A stretch of 64,000 nt of DNA from assembly GCF_018614055.1 (NCBI RefSeq), contig NZ_JAGGPB010000035.1:124001-188000 (forward strand), read 5' to 3'. The notes beneath the pieces are model-generated. The model saw nothing but the letters and a program-made list of their open reading frames with translations, had not been told where the DNA came from and did not search any database. This stretch comes from Streptomyces sp. ISL-98 (GTDB lineage Bacteria; Actinomycetota; Actinomycetes; Streptomycetales; Streptomycetaceae). The position numbers were made by a program, and so were the translations under genes. Numbering within the stretch: position 1 is the stretch's first letter; every line of letters begins with the position of its first letter. Of this stretch, positions 25,387 to 34,267 are shown piece after piece.

Positions 25387-26060
25387 CCATCAGGCTGCTC
25401 ATCGTCGACGACGATCCGCTCGTCCGCGCCGGACTCACCTTCATGCTCGGCGGGGCCGACGGCATCGAGATCGTCGGGGAGGCGGCCGACGGCTCCGAAG
25501 CGGCCGCGGCAACCGACCTGCACCGGCCCGACGTGGTCCTGATGGACATCCGGATGCCCGTCATGGACGGCCTCACCGCGACCGAGGAACTGCGCCGCAG
25601 GCCCGACGCGCCCGAGGTCATCGTCCTCACCACCTTCCACGCCGACGAACAGGTGCTGCGCGCACTGCGCGTGGGCGCCGCCGGTTTCGTACTCAAGGAC
25701 ACCCCGCCCGCCGAGATCGTCGCGGCGGTACGCCGCGTCGCGGCGGGCGACCCGGTCCTCTCCCCGGCCGTGACCCAGCAGCTCATCACGCATGTCGCGG
25801 GCTCCGGCGCCCCCGACGACCGCAGGACTCGCGCGGCCCGGCGGCTGTCCGGGCTCGCCGAACGGGAACGGGAGGTCGCGGTCGCCGTCGGGCACGGTCA
25901 GTCCAACGCGGAGATCGCCGCCGCGCTGTACATGAGCGTGGCGACGGTCAAGACGCACGTGTCACGCGTGCTGGCCAAGCTGGGTCTCAACAACCGTGTT
26001 CAGATTGCCCTGTTGGTGCACGACGCGGGCCTCGTCGAGGGAGCGGGCGACGCAGGCTGA
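25383..26060 (+). CDS. NarL-family response regulator
   Basis: A 225-residue partner of the kinase at 24157. The receiver domain has the DDD acidic pocket (residues 9-11), phospho-acceptor Asp55 in VVLMDIRMP, and Lys in VLKDTPP. The LuxR-type HTH near the C-terminus reads LAEREREVAVAVGHGQSNAEIAAALYMSVATVKTHVSRVLAKLGL. ATG at 25383 overlaps the kinase stop. It ends before the convergent EamA gene, with no obvious target operon beside it. Confidence 0.95.
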   Translation: MTIRLLIVDDDPLVRAGLTFMLGGADGIEIVGEAADGSEAAAATDLHRPDVVLMDIRMPVMDGLTATEELRRRPDAPEVIVLTTFHADEQVLRALRVGAAGFVLKDTPPAEIVAAVRRVAAGDPVLSPAVTQQLITHVAGSGAPDDRRTRAARRLSGLAEREREVAVAVGHGQSNAEIAAALYMSVATVKTHVSRVLAKLGLNNRVQIALLVHDAGLVEGAGDAG

Positions 26061-26137
26061 CGCGGGGCGATCACTTCTCGCGGGCGGGACGGTGCTTACG
26101 ACTGTGGTGCGGCAGGCGCAGCGGGGGTGCGGGTTGC

Positions 26138-27127
26138 CTACCGCTGTTCCGCAGCTCGCCGGCCCCACGTTGTGCCGGCCAGCACCAGCATTCCGCCCAG
26201 CAGCCCCACCAGCCCCAGCCGTTCGCCGCCGATCGCGATGCCTGCCGCCGCCGCCCACAGCGGTTCCGTGCCCAGCAGCAGGCTGACTCGGGACGGGGAC
26301 GTGCGGCGTACCGCCCACATCTGCACGAAGAAGGCGAACAGTGTGCAGAAGACGGAGAGGAAGACCAGGCCCGCCCACTCGCGCGGTCCGAAGCCGGCCG
26401 CGACCGTCCAAGGGGCCGGGCCCGTCCCGGGGGTCGCCGCCAGGAGCGCGAACACCGCGACTGCGCCGGCCAGTTGGACGGTGGTGAGGGAGAGCGCGTC
26501 CGCGTTCTGTACGGCCTTGATCCTCGCCATCGCGAGCACATGCACCGTACGGGCCAGCGCCGCCAGGAGCATCAGCAGATCGCCGAGCGACGGGGTCGTG
26601 AAGCCGCCGCCCTGGGTCAGCAGCACCACACCGGCGACCGAGAGAGCCGCCGCGCCCATGAAGGCGCGGGGCGGCCTGACCCTGGTCACCGCCGCCTCGG
26701 CCAGCGGGGTGAAGATCATGGTGAGGCTGATGATGAGGCCCGCGTTCGTCGCCGACGTGTGCACGACGCCGTACGTCTCCAGCAGGAAGATCCCGCTGAG
26801 TACGAGCCCGAGCACCCCCGCGCCCCGCCACTGCGCGGCGTTCAGCGCGCGCAGCTTGCGCCATCCGGCGGCCGCCAGCACGGGCAGCACGATGCCGAAG
26901 CGCAGCACCAGGACGGCTACGACGGTCTGCGTGGTCGTGATGCCCTTGGCTGCCAGATAGCTGGCGCCCCAGACGACCGCCACCAGCAGCACGGGCAGGT
27001 CGGTGAGCCAGGCCGCGCGGCTCGGCGACGGCGGCGTGACGGTGACGGGTACGGCGGTCGGTGCTGCGGCGGCCACTGGCGCGGTCTCCCCCGGGACGGG
27101 TGGTGTGGAGACGTCGGCGGCTCGCAC
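26138..27127 (-). CDS. EamA/DMT-family transporter
   Basis: A 329-residue transporter with ten predicted helices in two EamA repeats: WGASYLAAKGITTTQTVVAVLVLRFG in repeat 1 and LVFLSVFCTLFAFFVQMWAVRRTSP with LLLGTEPLWAAAAGIAIGGERL in repeat 2. The GTG at 27127 is followed by a 40-residue Pro/Ala-rich cytoplasmic leader, so a later start is possible. The family exports amino acids, metabolites or drugs; the substrate is unknown. It is convergent with the response regulator. Confidence 0.9.
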   Translation of the reverse strand: MRAADVSTPPVPGETAPVAAAAPTAVPVTVTPPSPSRAAWLTDLPVLLVAVVWGASYLAAKGITTTQTVVAVLVLRFGIVLPVLAAAGWRKLRALNAAQWRGAGVLGLVLSGIFLLETYGVVHTSATNAGLIISLTMIFTPLAEAAVTRVRPPRAFMGAAALSVAGVVLLTQGGGFTTPSLGDLLMLLAALARTVHVLAMARIKAVQNADALSLTTVQLAGAVAVFALLAATPGTGPAPWTVAAGFGPREWAGLVFLSVFCTLFAFFVQMWAVRRTSPSRVSLLLGTEPLWAAAAGIAIGGERLGLVGLLGGMLVLAGTTWGRRAAEQR

Positions 27128-27156
27128 GCGGAGCGATCACCGTACCCGCGCGTGCC

Positions 27157-27774
27157 TCACTGGTCGAGCAGGAAACTGCCGTACTCCGGCCTCCCGGTGG
27201 GCCGGTAGGTCTGGATCGTCACGCCGGATTCCGTGGTGCTGGAGTCGGTGAGTGCGAAAGAGGTCGGCCGGGAGCCCTGCTCGAACAGCCGCTGTCCGGC
27301 GCCCAGTACGACCGGGTAGACCAGAAGGTTGTACTCGTCGATGAGGTCCTCCGTCATGAGGGACCTGGCGAGCGTGCCACTGCCGTGGATCTGGAGCTCG
27401 CGGCCGGGCTGCTGCTTGAGCCGTGCGATCTCGCCCGCCACGTCGCTCCCGATGACCGTGGAGTTGTTCCATTCGGCCTTGTCCAGGGTCGTGGACACGA
27501 CGTATTTCGGGAGGTTGTTGAGGCGGCTCGCGATCGGGTCGTTCTCGTCGGTGACCTGCGGCCAGAAGGCCGCGAAGATGTCGTACGTACGACGGCCGAG
27601 GAGGAAGGCGTCTACGCGGTCGAAGACCTTCTCCATGAAACGGCCCATGCCTTCGTCGGCATAGGGGACCAGCCAGCCGCCCTGCTCGAAGCCGCCGCTG
27701 GTGTCCTCGGTGGGACCGCCCGGGGCCTGCATGACGCCGTCGAGTGTGAGAAACGTGGTGAGCGTGATCTTCAT
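27157..27774 (-). CDS. dihydrofolate-reductase-fold protein (RibD C-terminal/YyaP type)
   Basis: A 205-residue reductase-fold protein. It begins MKITLTTFLTLDGVMQAPGGP and has the LLGRRTYDIFAAFWP helix, LPKYVVSTTLD, the nucleotide-binding IHGSGTLARSLM (GSG turn), and LIDEYNLLVYPVVLGAGQRLF. This is the standalone RibD_C family common in actinobacteria; the physiological substrate is unknown. ATG at 27774 is clear. It diverges from the SDR at 27950. Confidence 0.93.
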   Translation of the reverse strand: MKITLTTFLTLDGVMQAPGGPTEDTSGGFEQGGWLVPYADEGMGRFMEKVFDRVDAFLLGRRTYDIFAAFWPQVTDENDPIASRLNNLPKYVVSTTLDKAEWNNSTVIGSDVAGEIARLKQQPGRELQIHGSGTLARSLMTEDLIDEYNLLVYPVVLGAGQRLFEQGSRPTSFALTDSSTTESGVTIQTYRPTGRPEYGSFLLDQ

Positions 27775-27949
27775 GTCCTGCGCCCTTCTCCGGTCCGTAT
27801 GTCCGTATGTCGGTATGGACTCAATGAATGTCACCAGCTCTGACTCCACGCTCCCACGGAACTCATCGCCGCGTCCGTTTGCCGCCAGCGGCGGGCCCCT
27901 CGCACCGGTTTCCTTGAATCCGTAACCACTACGGATGTGAGGAACCCCG

Positions 27950-28693
27950 ATGTCTTCAATGACCGGCAGGACGGCCGCCCTGGTGACCGGCGGCAGCCGC
28001 GGCATGGGCGCGGCGATCGCGCTGCGGCTCGCGCAGGACGGTGCGGATGTGGCGATCACGTACGTACGGGGCGAGGAGGCCGCCCACGACGTCGTACAGA
28101 AGATCGAGGCGGCCGGGCGGCGCGGCATCGCGCTGCGCGCCGACGCGGCGGACGCCGCGGCGGTCACCGCCGCCGTGGACCGGGCCGCCGCCGAGCTCGG
28201 GCGGCTCGACATCCTGGTCAACAATGCGGGTGTCGGCGTTCTCGGCCCGATCGAGAGCCTCACGCTCGCGGACATCGACCAGGTCCTGCAGGTGAATGTA
28301 CGGGCGGCCTTCCTGGCCTCGCAGGCGGCGGCCGCGAAGATGGAGCGCGGCGGCCGGATCGTCACGATCGGCAGCTGCATGGCCGCGCGCGTGCCGGGCC
28401 CCGGCGGGACGCTCTACGCGACGAGCAAGGCCGCACTGTCGGGCCTGACGAAGGCGCTGGCGAGGGAGCTGGGCGGTCGTGGCATCACCGCGAACCTTGT
28501 CCACCCGGGCCCGATCGACACGGACATGAACCCGGCCGACGGCCCGTACGCCGAGCCGCAGAGCGCCATGACGGCCCTGGGCCGGTTCGGCAGCGCGGAC
28601 GAAGTCGCCTCGCTGGTCGCCTACTTGGCGAGCGAGGAGGCGTCGTACATGACGGGGTCCGAGGTCCTCGTCGACGGCGGCCACGCCGCATAA
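27950..28693 (+). CDS. short-chain dehydrogenase/reductase
   Basis: A classical SDR of 247 residues. AALVTGGSRGMGAAIALRLA is the TGxxxGxG loop, LVNNAGVGVLGPIE is the NNAG motif, the catalytic Ser lies in TIGSCMAARVPGPGGTLYATSKAAL with YATSK, and VHPGPIDTDMNP follows. The C-terminus MTGSEVLVDGGHAA is typical of 3-oxoacyl-ACP-reductase-like members. ATG at 27950 was chosen; a second Met lies four codons on. The substrate is unknown. Confidence 0.93.
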   Translation: MSSMTGRTAALVTGGSRGMGAAIALRLAQDGADVAITYVRGEEAAHDVVQKIEAAGRRGIALRADAADAAAVTAAVDRAAAELGRLDILVNNAGVGVLGPIESLTLADIDQVLQVNVRAAFLASQAAAAKMERGGRIVTIGSCMAARVPGPGGTLYATSKAALSGLTKALARELGGRGITANLVHPGPIDTDMNPADGPYAEPQSAMTALGRFGSADEVASLVAYLASEEASYMTGSEVLVDGGHAA

Positions 28694-28697
28694 CGGC

Positions 28698-28731
28698 GAC
28701 GGGTGGTGCCCACCTGTGGGCACCACCCGTC
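28698..28731. terminator. long perfect hairpin between SDR and allantoicase
   Basis: GACGGGTGGTGCCCAC (28698-28713) and its exact complement GTGGGCACCACCCGTC (28716-28731) form a 16-bp palindrome with a two-base centre. It is placed between two convergent stops (28693 and 28753), so it likely terminates transcription from both sides. Confidence 0.8.
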
Positions 28732-28752
28732 AACCGGCTCAAACGATCCGCG

Positions 28753-29865
28753 TCAGCCGCCGAGCTCCTGGTGGCGTGCCGCCAGACGGGACGCGCCCGC
28801 CTCCGTCAGCGAGCCGAAGAGGCGCAGGCGCGATATGCCGCCGTCCGGGAAGATGTCGATACGGACGTGGGTCGCGGCCGGGGCCGAGGCGAGCACGAAG
28901 CGGTGGTTCGTGTCGGGCTGGAGCCGGGTGCGCGGCAGGATCTGTACCCACTCGCCCTCTTCGCCGTCCTTGACGGAAAGGGCCGCCCAGCCCGCCGAGT
29001 TGCCCTTGAGGTACGCCGTGTCGATCTCGACCGCGCGTATCTCGGACTGCTCGACCAGCTGGTAGCGGATCCAGTCGTTGCCCTTGTCCCGGCGACGGCG
29101 GGTCTCCCAGCCGTCGTCCATCTTGCGGGAGCGGCCCGGCTGAATGGTGTTCGTGGCCGGGGAGTAGAAGCGGTCGGAGGCGTCCTCGACCTGGCCGCCG
29201 TTCTCCAGGGCGACGAGGTCGAACGTACCGAGGGTGGCCAGCCACGCCGGGTCGGGCACGACTTCGCCGTACACGCGCAGGCGGGCGATGCCGCCGTCCG
29301 GGTGCTGGTTGACGCGCAGGTGCGTGAAGCGCTGCTCGACGTCGACGGCGAAGCCGTTGGCCGCGTGGCCGCCGACTGCCGTACGGGGTACGAGCGTTGT
29401 CCACTTCACATCGCCGGAGAGGAGGTCCTCGGGCGAGGGCGAGCCCGGTACCGAGGTGGCCTCGACGGAGACGGCCTGCGGGTAGTTGCCGCGGAAGTGG
29501 GCGGTGTCGATGACGATTCCGCGTACGACACCGGGGGCGCCGAGGCGTACGAGCGCCCAGTCGTGGTCCTCGGCCGTCGGGTGCGGCTGCTCGGCGCCGA
29601 CGCCGCGGCGGCGGCGCGTCTCCCAGCCGTCCATGATCTTGCCCTTGTGCCCGAAGTGCTCGGGGTCGAACTCCGCCGGCTCGGGCCGCAGCATGTTCTC
29701 GCGCTCGGCGAAGAACTCGTCGTTGGCGGCGATCACACCCGCGCCGAGCCGCCGGTCGGCGAGGTCGGCGAAGTGCGTGAAGTCGAAGTCGGCGGTGCGG
29801 TAGTCGGCGTACGGGTCGCCGCCGCCGTAGGGGTTCGCGTCACCGGTGAAAGACGGGGTCGCCAC
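28753..29865 (-). CDS. alc: allantoicase
   Basis: Hydrolyses allantoate to ureidoglycolate and urea in purine breakdown. It has 370 residues and two repeated jelly-roll domains, seen as paired motifs GKIMDGWETRRRR / RKMDDGWETRRRR and VNQHPDGGIARLRVYG / IDIFPDGGISRLRLFG. The GTG at 29865 is preceded by AAGGA. The allantoinase stop lies two bases upstream, so allB-alc is one operon controlled by AllR. Motif pairs and length are complete. Confidence 0.96.
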   Translation of the reverse strand: MATPSFTGDANPYGGGDPYADYRTADFDFTHFADLADRRLGAGVIAANDEFFAERENMLRPEPAEFDPEHFGHKGKIMDGWETRRRRGVGAEQPHPTAEDHDWALVRLGAPGVVRGIVIDTAHFRGNYPQAVSVEATSVPGSPSPEDLLSGDVKWTTLVPRTAVGGHAANGFAVDVEQRFTHLRVNQHPDGGIARLRVYGEVVPDPAWLATLGTFDLVALENGGQVEDASDRFYSPATNTIQPGRSRKMDDGWETRRRRDKGNDWIRYQLVEQSEIRAVEIDTAYLKGNSAGWAALSVKDGEEGEWVQILPRTRLQPDTNHRFVLASAPAATHVRIDIFPDGGISRLRLFGSLTEAGASRLAARHQELGG

Positions 29866-29867
29866 GG

Positions 29868-31205
29868 TCAGTTGTTCCTTTCGAGCAGCCGGCCTGTCGG
29901 CTCGGCGAGGGTGCCGTTGTCGGCGATGCGTACGCCGCGCAGCCACGTCGACCTGACGACGCCGTGCAGGGTCTTGCCCGCGTACGCCGTCACCTGATTC
30001 CGGTGGTGCAGCTCCGCGGGGTCGACCGTGAAGGTCTCGTCGGGGGCGAGCACCGCGAAGTCGGCGTCACGGCCGGCCTCGATGGCGCCCTTCTGGGTGA
30101 GGCCCGCGAGTTCGGCGGGTGCGGCGGCCATCCAGCGGACGACGTCCTCCAGGGAGCGTCCGCGGCGCCTCGCCTCGGTCCAGATCGCCGGGAGGCCCAG
30201 CTGGAGCGAGGAGATGCCGCCCCAGGCGGAGGCGAAGTCGGGGGTCTTGAGGTCGGTGGTGCAGGGCGAGTGGTCGGAGACGATGCAGTCGATCGTGCCG
30301 TCGGCCAGGCCCTCCCACAGCGCGTCCTGGTTCTCGGCCTCGCGGATCGGCGGGCAGCACTTGAACTCGGTTGCCCCGTCCGGGACTTCCTCGGCCGTGA
30401 GGGTGAGGAAGTGGGGGCAGGACTCGACCGTGATGCGTACACCGTCGCGCTTGGCGGCGGCGATGAGCGGCAGCGCGTCCGAGGACGACAGGTGCAGCAC
30501 GTGGACGCGGGCGCCGAGGCGCTTGGCGTGCGCGATGAGGCCCTCGATCGCGGTGTTCTCGGCGTCGCGGGGCCGGGAGGCGAGGAAGTCGGCGTACGCG
30601 GGACCGCTCTTCTGCGGGGCCGCCTCCAGGTGGTGCGGGTCCTCGGCGTGCACGATCAGCTGCCCGCCGAAGCCGACGATCTCGGCCATGGAGCGGGCCA
30701 GCTGCTCCTGGTCGAGCTCCGGGAATTCCTCCACGCCGGAGGGCGAGAGGAAGCACTTGAAGCCGAAGACCCCGGCGTCGTACAGCGGCCGCAGGTCCTT
30801 GACGTTGGACGGGATCGCGCCGCCCCAGAAGCCGACGTCGATGTGCGCCTTGCTGCGCGCCACGTCCTGCTTGGTGCGCAGGTGGTCGACGGTGGTGGTC
30901 GGCGGCAGGGAGTTCAGCGGCATGTCGAGCAGCGTGGTGATGCCGCCGGCCGCGGCCGCGCGGGTGGCAGTCCAGAAACCCTCCCACTCGGTGCGGCCGG
31001 GGTCGTTCACGTGAACGTGGGTGTCGACGAGGCCGGGGAGCAGGGCGTCGTCCCCGAAGTCCTCCAGCAGGGCTCCGGCCGGCACCTCGGCGTCGTACGG
31101 CAGCACGGCCGTGATCTTCCCGGCGGCGACGGTCACCGATGCGGCGCGCGCCCCCTCGGGGGTGATGACGCGCGTCGAGCGCAGTACGAGGTCCACGTCG
31201 GGCAC
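29868..31205 (-). CDS. allB: allantoinase
   Basis: Opens the hydantoin ring of allantoin to allantoate. It is an amidohydrolase of 445 residues. LLPGLVDTHVHVNDPGRTEWEG carries the HxH metal pair, GFKCFLSPSG the carbamylated Lys region, IVHAEDPHH and VHVLHLSSSDALP the next His ligands, and VSDHSPCTTD the Asp. The start was set at GTG 31205 (VPDVDLVLRSTRVITPEG) because family members begin there and GAGG lies about six bases before; a GTG at 31217 would add four residues. It is the first gene of the allB-alc operon, divergent from allR. Confidence 0.96.
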   Translation of the reverse strand: MPDVDLVLRSTRVITPEGARAASVTVAAGKITAVLPYDAEVPAGALLEDFGDDALLPGLVDTHVHVNDPGRTEWEGFWTATRAAAAGGITTLLDMPLNSLPPTTTVDHLRTKQDVARSKAHIDVGFWGGAIPSNVKDLRPLYDAGVFGFKCFLSPSGVEEFPELDQEQLARSMAEIVGFGGQLIVHAEDPHHLEAAPQKSGPAYADFLASRPRDAENTAIEGLIAHAKRLGARVHVLHLSSSDALPLIAAAKRDGVRITVESCPHFLTLTAEEVPDGATEFKCCPPIREAENQDALWEGLADGTIDCIVSDHSPCTTDLKTPDFASAWGGISSLQLGLPAIWTEARRRGRSLEDVVRWMAAAPAELAGLTQKGAIEAGRDADFAVLAPDETFTVDPAELHHRNQVTAYAGKTLHGVVRSTWLRGVRIADNGTLAEPTGRLLERNN

Positions 31206-31215
31206 CCTGTCCCTC

Positions 31216-31249
31216 ACTTCCGTTATGGCGTTACTTCCGTTATGGCGTT
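31216..31249. repeat. 17-bp tandem direct repeat before allB
   Basis: ACTTCCGTTATGGCGTT occurs twice without a gap (31216-31232 and 31233-31249), directly upstream of the allB start. It may lie in the 5' leader or core promoter and could bind a regulator twice on the same DNA face, or be a recent slippage duplication. Confidence 0.9.
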
Positions 31250-31269
31250 ACGCATGACGTACGAAGAAA

Positions 31270-31286
31270 TTCAACGAACTGTTGAA
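31270..31286. promoter_or_regulatory. candidate AllR operator 1 (allB side)
   Basis: A perfect inverted repeat TTCAAC-N5-GTTGAA sits in the allB-allR divergent region about 65 bases upstream of allB. The same core TCAAC-N5-GTTGA occurs upstream of malate synthase at 41846-41860. IclR proteins bind such short palindromes; AllR of S. coelicolor is known to control both transcripts. Confidence 0.6.
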
Positions 31287-31362
31287 GGAGTCTTCACTCC
31301 GGGGTCCACTCCGTCAAGACCACCACGTACGCCTCTGACCTGCACGGGGATCACTTAGAGGT

Positions 31363-31377
31363 TTCCATGAAGTGGAA
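31363..31377. promoter_or_regulatory. candidate AllR operator 2 (divergent region)
   Basis: The inverted repeat TTCCA-N5-TGGAA lies between allB and allR. A version with one mismatch (TTCCA-N5-AGGAA) follows the first palindrome upstream of aceB at 41863-41877. The pairing of the two palindrome types at both loci argues for regulation. Confidence 0.5.
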
Positions 31378-31562
31378 GTAGAATTTCGACAAGCAGAAGG
31401 TAGCTATGCACAAAGGCCGCACCCGTAGATCGTCGGAAGTGACGGGCGACACAGGGACAAACGCCCTCTGACCGGGGAGGACGGCTTGACGAGAACCCTG
31501 TACCCGGCGCAGCCGCCGGGTAGGCTGCTGCCTTGCCCTCCCGCCGCGAAAGGACCGTTGAC

Positions 31563-32375
31563 GTGCCGTCGTCCAACGCCACCACCGACGCTTCCAAGCC
31601 CGCTGCCGCCGCCGGTGGTGTCCAGTCCCTGGAGCGCGCCTTCGACCTGCTGGAGCGGATGGCCGACGCGGGCGGCGAGGTAGGCCTCAGCGAGCTCTCC
31701 GCCAGCAGCGGGCTGCCGCTGCCCACGATCCACCGCCTGATGCGCACCCTGGTCGCCTGCGGCTACGTACGCCAGCAGACGAACCGCCGCTACTCGCTGG
31801 GCCCGCGCCTGATCCGCCTGGGCGAGAGCGCGTCCCGGCTGCTCGGCACCTGGGCCCGCCCGTATCTCGCGCGCCTGGTCGAGGAGACCGGGGAGACGGC
31901 GAACATGGCGCTGCTCGACGGCGACGAGATCGTGTACGTCGCGCAGGTGCCCTCGAAGCACTCGATGCGGATGTTCACCGAGGTCGGGCGCCGCGTCCTC
32001 CCGCACTCGACGGGCGTCGGCAAGGCACTCCTCGCGCACACCGAGCCGGACGAGGTGCGCGCCCTGCTCGCCCGTACGGGCATGCCTGCCGCCACCGAGA
32101 AGACGATCACCACGCCGGAGGGCTTCCTGGAGGCCCTGGAGCACGTCCGCCGCGTCGGTTACGCGGTGGACGACAGCGAGCAGGAGGTCGGCGTCCGCTG
32201 CCTGGCGGTCTCGGTCCCCGACTCCCCCACGGCCGCCGCCATTTCGATCTCGGGCCCGGCGGGCCGGGTGACGGAGACGGCGACGGACCGGATCGTCCCG
32301 ATACTCCAGGAGGTCGCCAAGGACCTCTCGGTGGTGCTCACCAACGCCGGCAACGGCAACAACGGCCAGGGCTGA
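31563..32375 (+). CDS. allR: IclR-family repressor of allantoin metabolism
   Basis: A 270-residue IclR regulator. The winged HTH is at about residues 22-80 (GGVQSLERAFDLLERMADAGGEVGLSELSASSGLPLPTIHRLMRTLVACGYV). The effector domain contains MALLDGDEIVYVAQVPSKHSMRMFTEVGRRVLPHSTGVGKALLAHT and the conserved GYAVDDSEQEVGVRCLAVSV. The GTG at 31563 follows AAAGGA by about ten bases. In S. coelicolor AllR represses allB, alc and malate synthase genes and is released by allantoate. Its position divergent from allB-alc and the shared palindromes support the same role here. Confidence 0.9.
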   Translation: MPSSNATTDASKPAAAAGGVQSLERAFDLLERMADAGGEVGLSELSASSGLPLPTIHRLMRTLVACGYVRQQTNRRYSLGPRLIRLGESASRLLGTWARPYLARLVEETGETANMALLDGDEIVYVAQVPSKHSMRMFTEVGRRVLPHSTGVGKALLAHTEPDEVRALLARTGMPAATEKTITTPEGFLEALEHVRRVGYAVDDSEQEVGVRCLAVSVPDSPTAAAISISGPAGRVTETATDRIVPILQEVAKDLSVVLTNAGNGNNGQG

Positions 32376-32393
32376 AGCAACGGCCGGGCCTGA

Positions 32394-33080
32394 TCAGGCG
32401 GCCGCGTCGTGGGCGGCCGGCAGCCGGCCGTCCGCCATCGTCACCGTGGCATCCATCCGCTCCAGGTGCGCACGGTCGTGGGTGACCAGTACCGTCGCCG
32501 TTCCGCGCTCGCGCGTCAGCCCGACCAGCAGGTCGAGTATCGCGGCGCCGCGTTCGTGGTCGAGGGCGCTGGTCGGCTCGTCGACCAGGAGCACGGCGGG
32601 CTCGTTCATCAGCGCGCGGGCGATGTTCACGCGCTGACGCTGACCGCCCGACAGCTCGTGCGGGCGGCGGTCCGCCTTGTCGGCCAGACCCACCGCATCG
32701 AGCAACTGCCGTGCCCTGTCCAGCACTTGACGGGGCGGCCGGCCGGACAGGTGGGCCATCACCTGGAGCTGCTCGGCCGAGGTGAGCGACGGCAGCAGGT
32801 TCGGCTGCTGGAAGACGATGCCGATGCGCTCGCGCCGGAGCTCCGCCTTCTCGGCCCGGCTCAGGGCGCCCGTGTCCGTACCGTCGACGACGACCCGTCC
32901 GCGGTCTGGGGAGACGAGAGTCGCAGCGACCGCGAGCAGGCTGGACTTGCCGGAGCCCGACGGGCCGACCACCGCTGTGAGCGAGCCCGCGGGGACATCG
33001 AGACAGACGCCGTCGAGGGCGGTCAGGCGGGCGTCACCGTCGGGGTAGGTGAGGGTCACATCCGCGAGGGACAGGGTCAT
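32394..33080 (-). CDS. ABC exporter ATPase (MacB/LolD type)
   Basis: A 228-residue ATPase. Walker A is VVGPSGSGKSSLLAVAATL, the Q-loop is in GIVFQQPNLLPSLT, the signature is ELSGGQRQRVNIARALM, Walker B is VLLVDEPTSALD and the H-loop is VLVTHDRAHLE. It belongs to the MacB-like class that pairs with FtsX-fold permeases. The ATG at 33080 overlaps the permease stop (ATGA). It probably works with the permease at 33077 and is regulated by the kinase/regulator pair transcribed from 34268. Confidence 0.94.
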   Translation of the reverse strand: MTLSLADVTLTYPDGDARLTALDGVCLDVPAGSLTAVVGPSGSGKSSLLAVAATLVSPDRGRVVVDGTDTGALSRAEKAELRRERIGIVFQQPNLLPSLTSAEQLQVMAHLSGRPPRQVLDRARQLLDAVGLADKADRRPHELSGGQRQRVNIARALMNEPAVLLVDEPTSALDHERGAAILDLLVGLTRERGTATVLVTHDRAHLERMDATVTMADGRLPAAHDAAA

Positions 33081-34156
33081 CGGGCGCTCCCGAGTGCGAT
33101 GAGGGGGTCGACGGCGGTGATGCGCCGGACGGACAGGGCCGCGCCGACGACGCCGAGGGCGACTATGACGGCGGCGGGGACGAGCAGCGTCGCCGGTTCG
33201 AGTACGAAGGGGACCGCGCCGTCGACCAGGCCGCCGATCAGGGTCGCGAGCGCCGTGCCGAGGACCGTACCCGCGCAGAGCATCAGGACCGCCTGGCCGA
33301 GCGCGTCGCGCAGCAGGTAGGGGGTGGAGGCGCCGAGCGCCTTCAGTACGGCGATGTCGCCGCTGCGCTGGATCGTCCAGACCGTGAAGAACGCGCCGAC
33401 GACGAGCGCCGAGATGACGAAGAGGAAACCGCGCATCAGCTGGAGCGAACCGTTCTCCGCCTGGTAGGAGGCGAGAGCGGTCAGCGAGCCGTCGAGGGTG
33501 CGGGTCTCGGTGCCCGCCGCCTTGTCGCCCGCCGCGAGATCCGCGCCTGCGCCCGTCGTCAGGGCGACGACAGTGGCCTGCTCCTCCATGGTGGTGCCGC
33601 TGTGGCCGAGCCGCTGCCAGTCGTCGAGCGACGTCCACACCACCGGCGCGTGGCTGTACGAGTCCTCCCCCGCGACGGCTGCGACGGTCTCCTCCACGCT
33701 GCCGATCCGCACCTTGTCACCGGCCCGGACGCCCAGATCCTCCGCCGCCTGCGCGGACACGACGACGCTTCCTGAGCCGAAGTCCCTGGTCGGCGCGAGA
33801 CCCGAGGCGGGCTCGACACCGAACGCCGCGACCGCCGCCGTCCGGTCCCCGGCGCCGGCGTTGGCCATCCGGATGCCGAGCGGCCGGGCGCCGGTGATGC
33901 CGGGCTGCCGCGCCCACTTCTGCCAGACGCTCTCCGTCACCGAGGAATTGGTGAACGACACCTTCTGGCCCTCGGGCGGCGCGGCGAAGGCCAGCCGGTC
34001 GACGGGCAGCGAGGTGATGGCCGAGGTGTTGTCCCTGGCCAGCCCGGCCGTGAGTCCCGACAGCAACCCGACGAGCAGCGTGATCAGCACCACGACCGTG
34101 CCCATGAGCGCGAACCGGCCCCTGGCGAACCGGAGATCTCTCCATGCGACGAACAT
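33077..34156 (-). CDS. FtsX-like ABC permease
   Basis: A 359-residue permease with four transmembrane helices: one at about residues 14-38, then three in the C-terminal half (GFLFVISALVVGAFFTVWTI, LMLCAGTVLGTALATLIGG, LLVPAAVIVALGVVGAALSV). A long MacB-type periplasmic domain lies between (residues 40-235), with conserved ends SVRRITAVDPLIALGS. ATG at 34156. It may export an antimicrobial or detach lipids. The neighbouring divergent two-component genes are the common arrangement for envelope-stress detoxification. Confidence 0.92.
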   Translation of the reverse strand: MFVAWRDLRFARGRFALMGTVVVLITLLVGLLSGLTAGLARDNTSAITSLPVDRLAFAAPPEGQKVSFTNSSVTESVWQKWARQPGITGARPLGIRMANAGAGDRTAAVAAFGVEPASGLAPTRDFGSGSVVVSAQAAEDLGVRAGDKVRIGSVEETVAAVAGEDSYSHAPVVWTSLDDWQRLGHSGTTMEEQATVVALTTGAGADLAAGDKAAGTETRTLDGSLTALASYQAENGSLQLMRGFLFVISALVVGAFFTVWTIQRSGDIAVLKALGASTPYLLRDALGQAVLMLCAGTVLGTALATLIGGLVDGAVPFVLEPATLLVPAAVIVALGVVGAALSVRRITAVDPLIALGSAR

Positions 34157-34267
34157 GGCCCCAAGCCTGGTCGCGCTCGCCCGCGAAAACATCGCGCCAC
34201 GGATCGCCCGGACATCAAACTTTCGATTGACGAGGCGGCAGCGCCCGCCACTTACGCTGGACGGGCC

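Noticed and set aside
31486..31526. TTGACG and TAGGCT as allR promoter boxes
   Set aside because: The two boxes are about 29 bases apart, outside the normal spacing.
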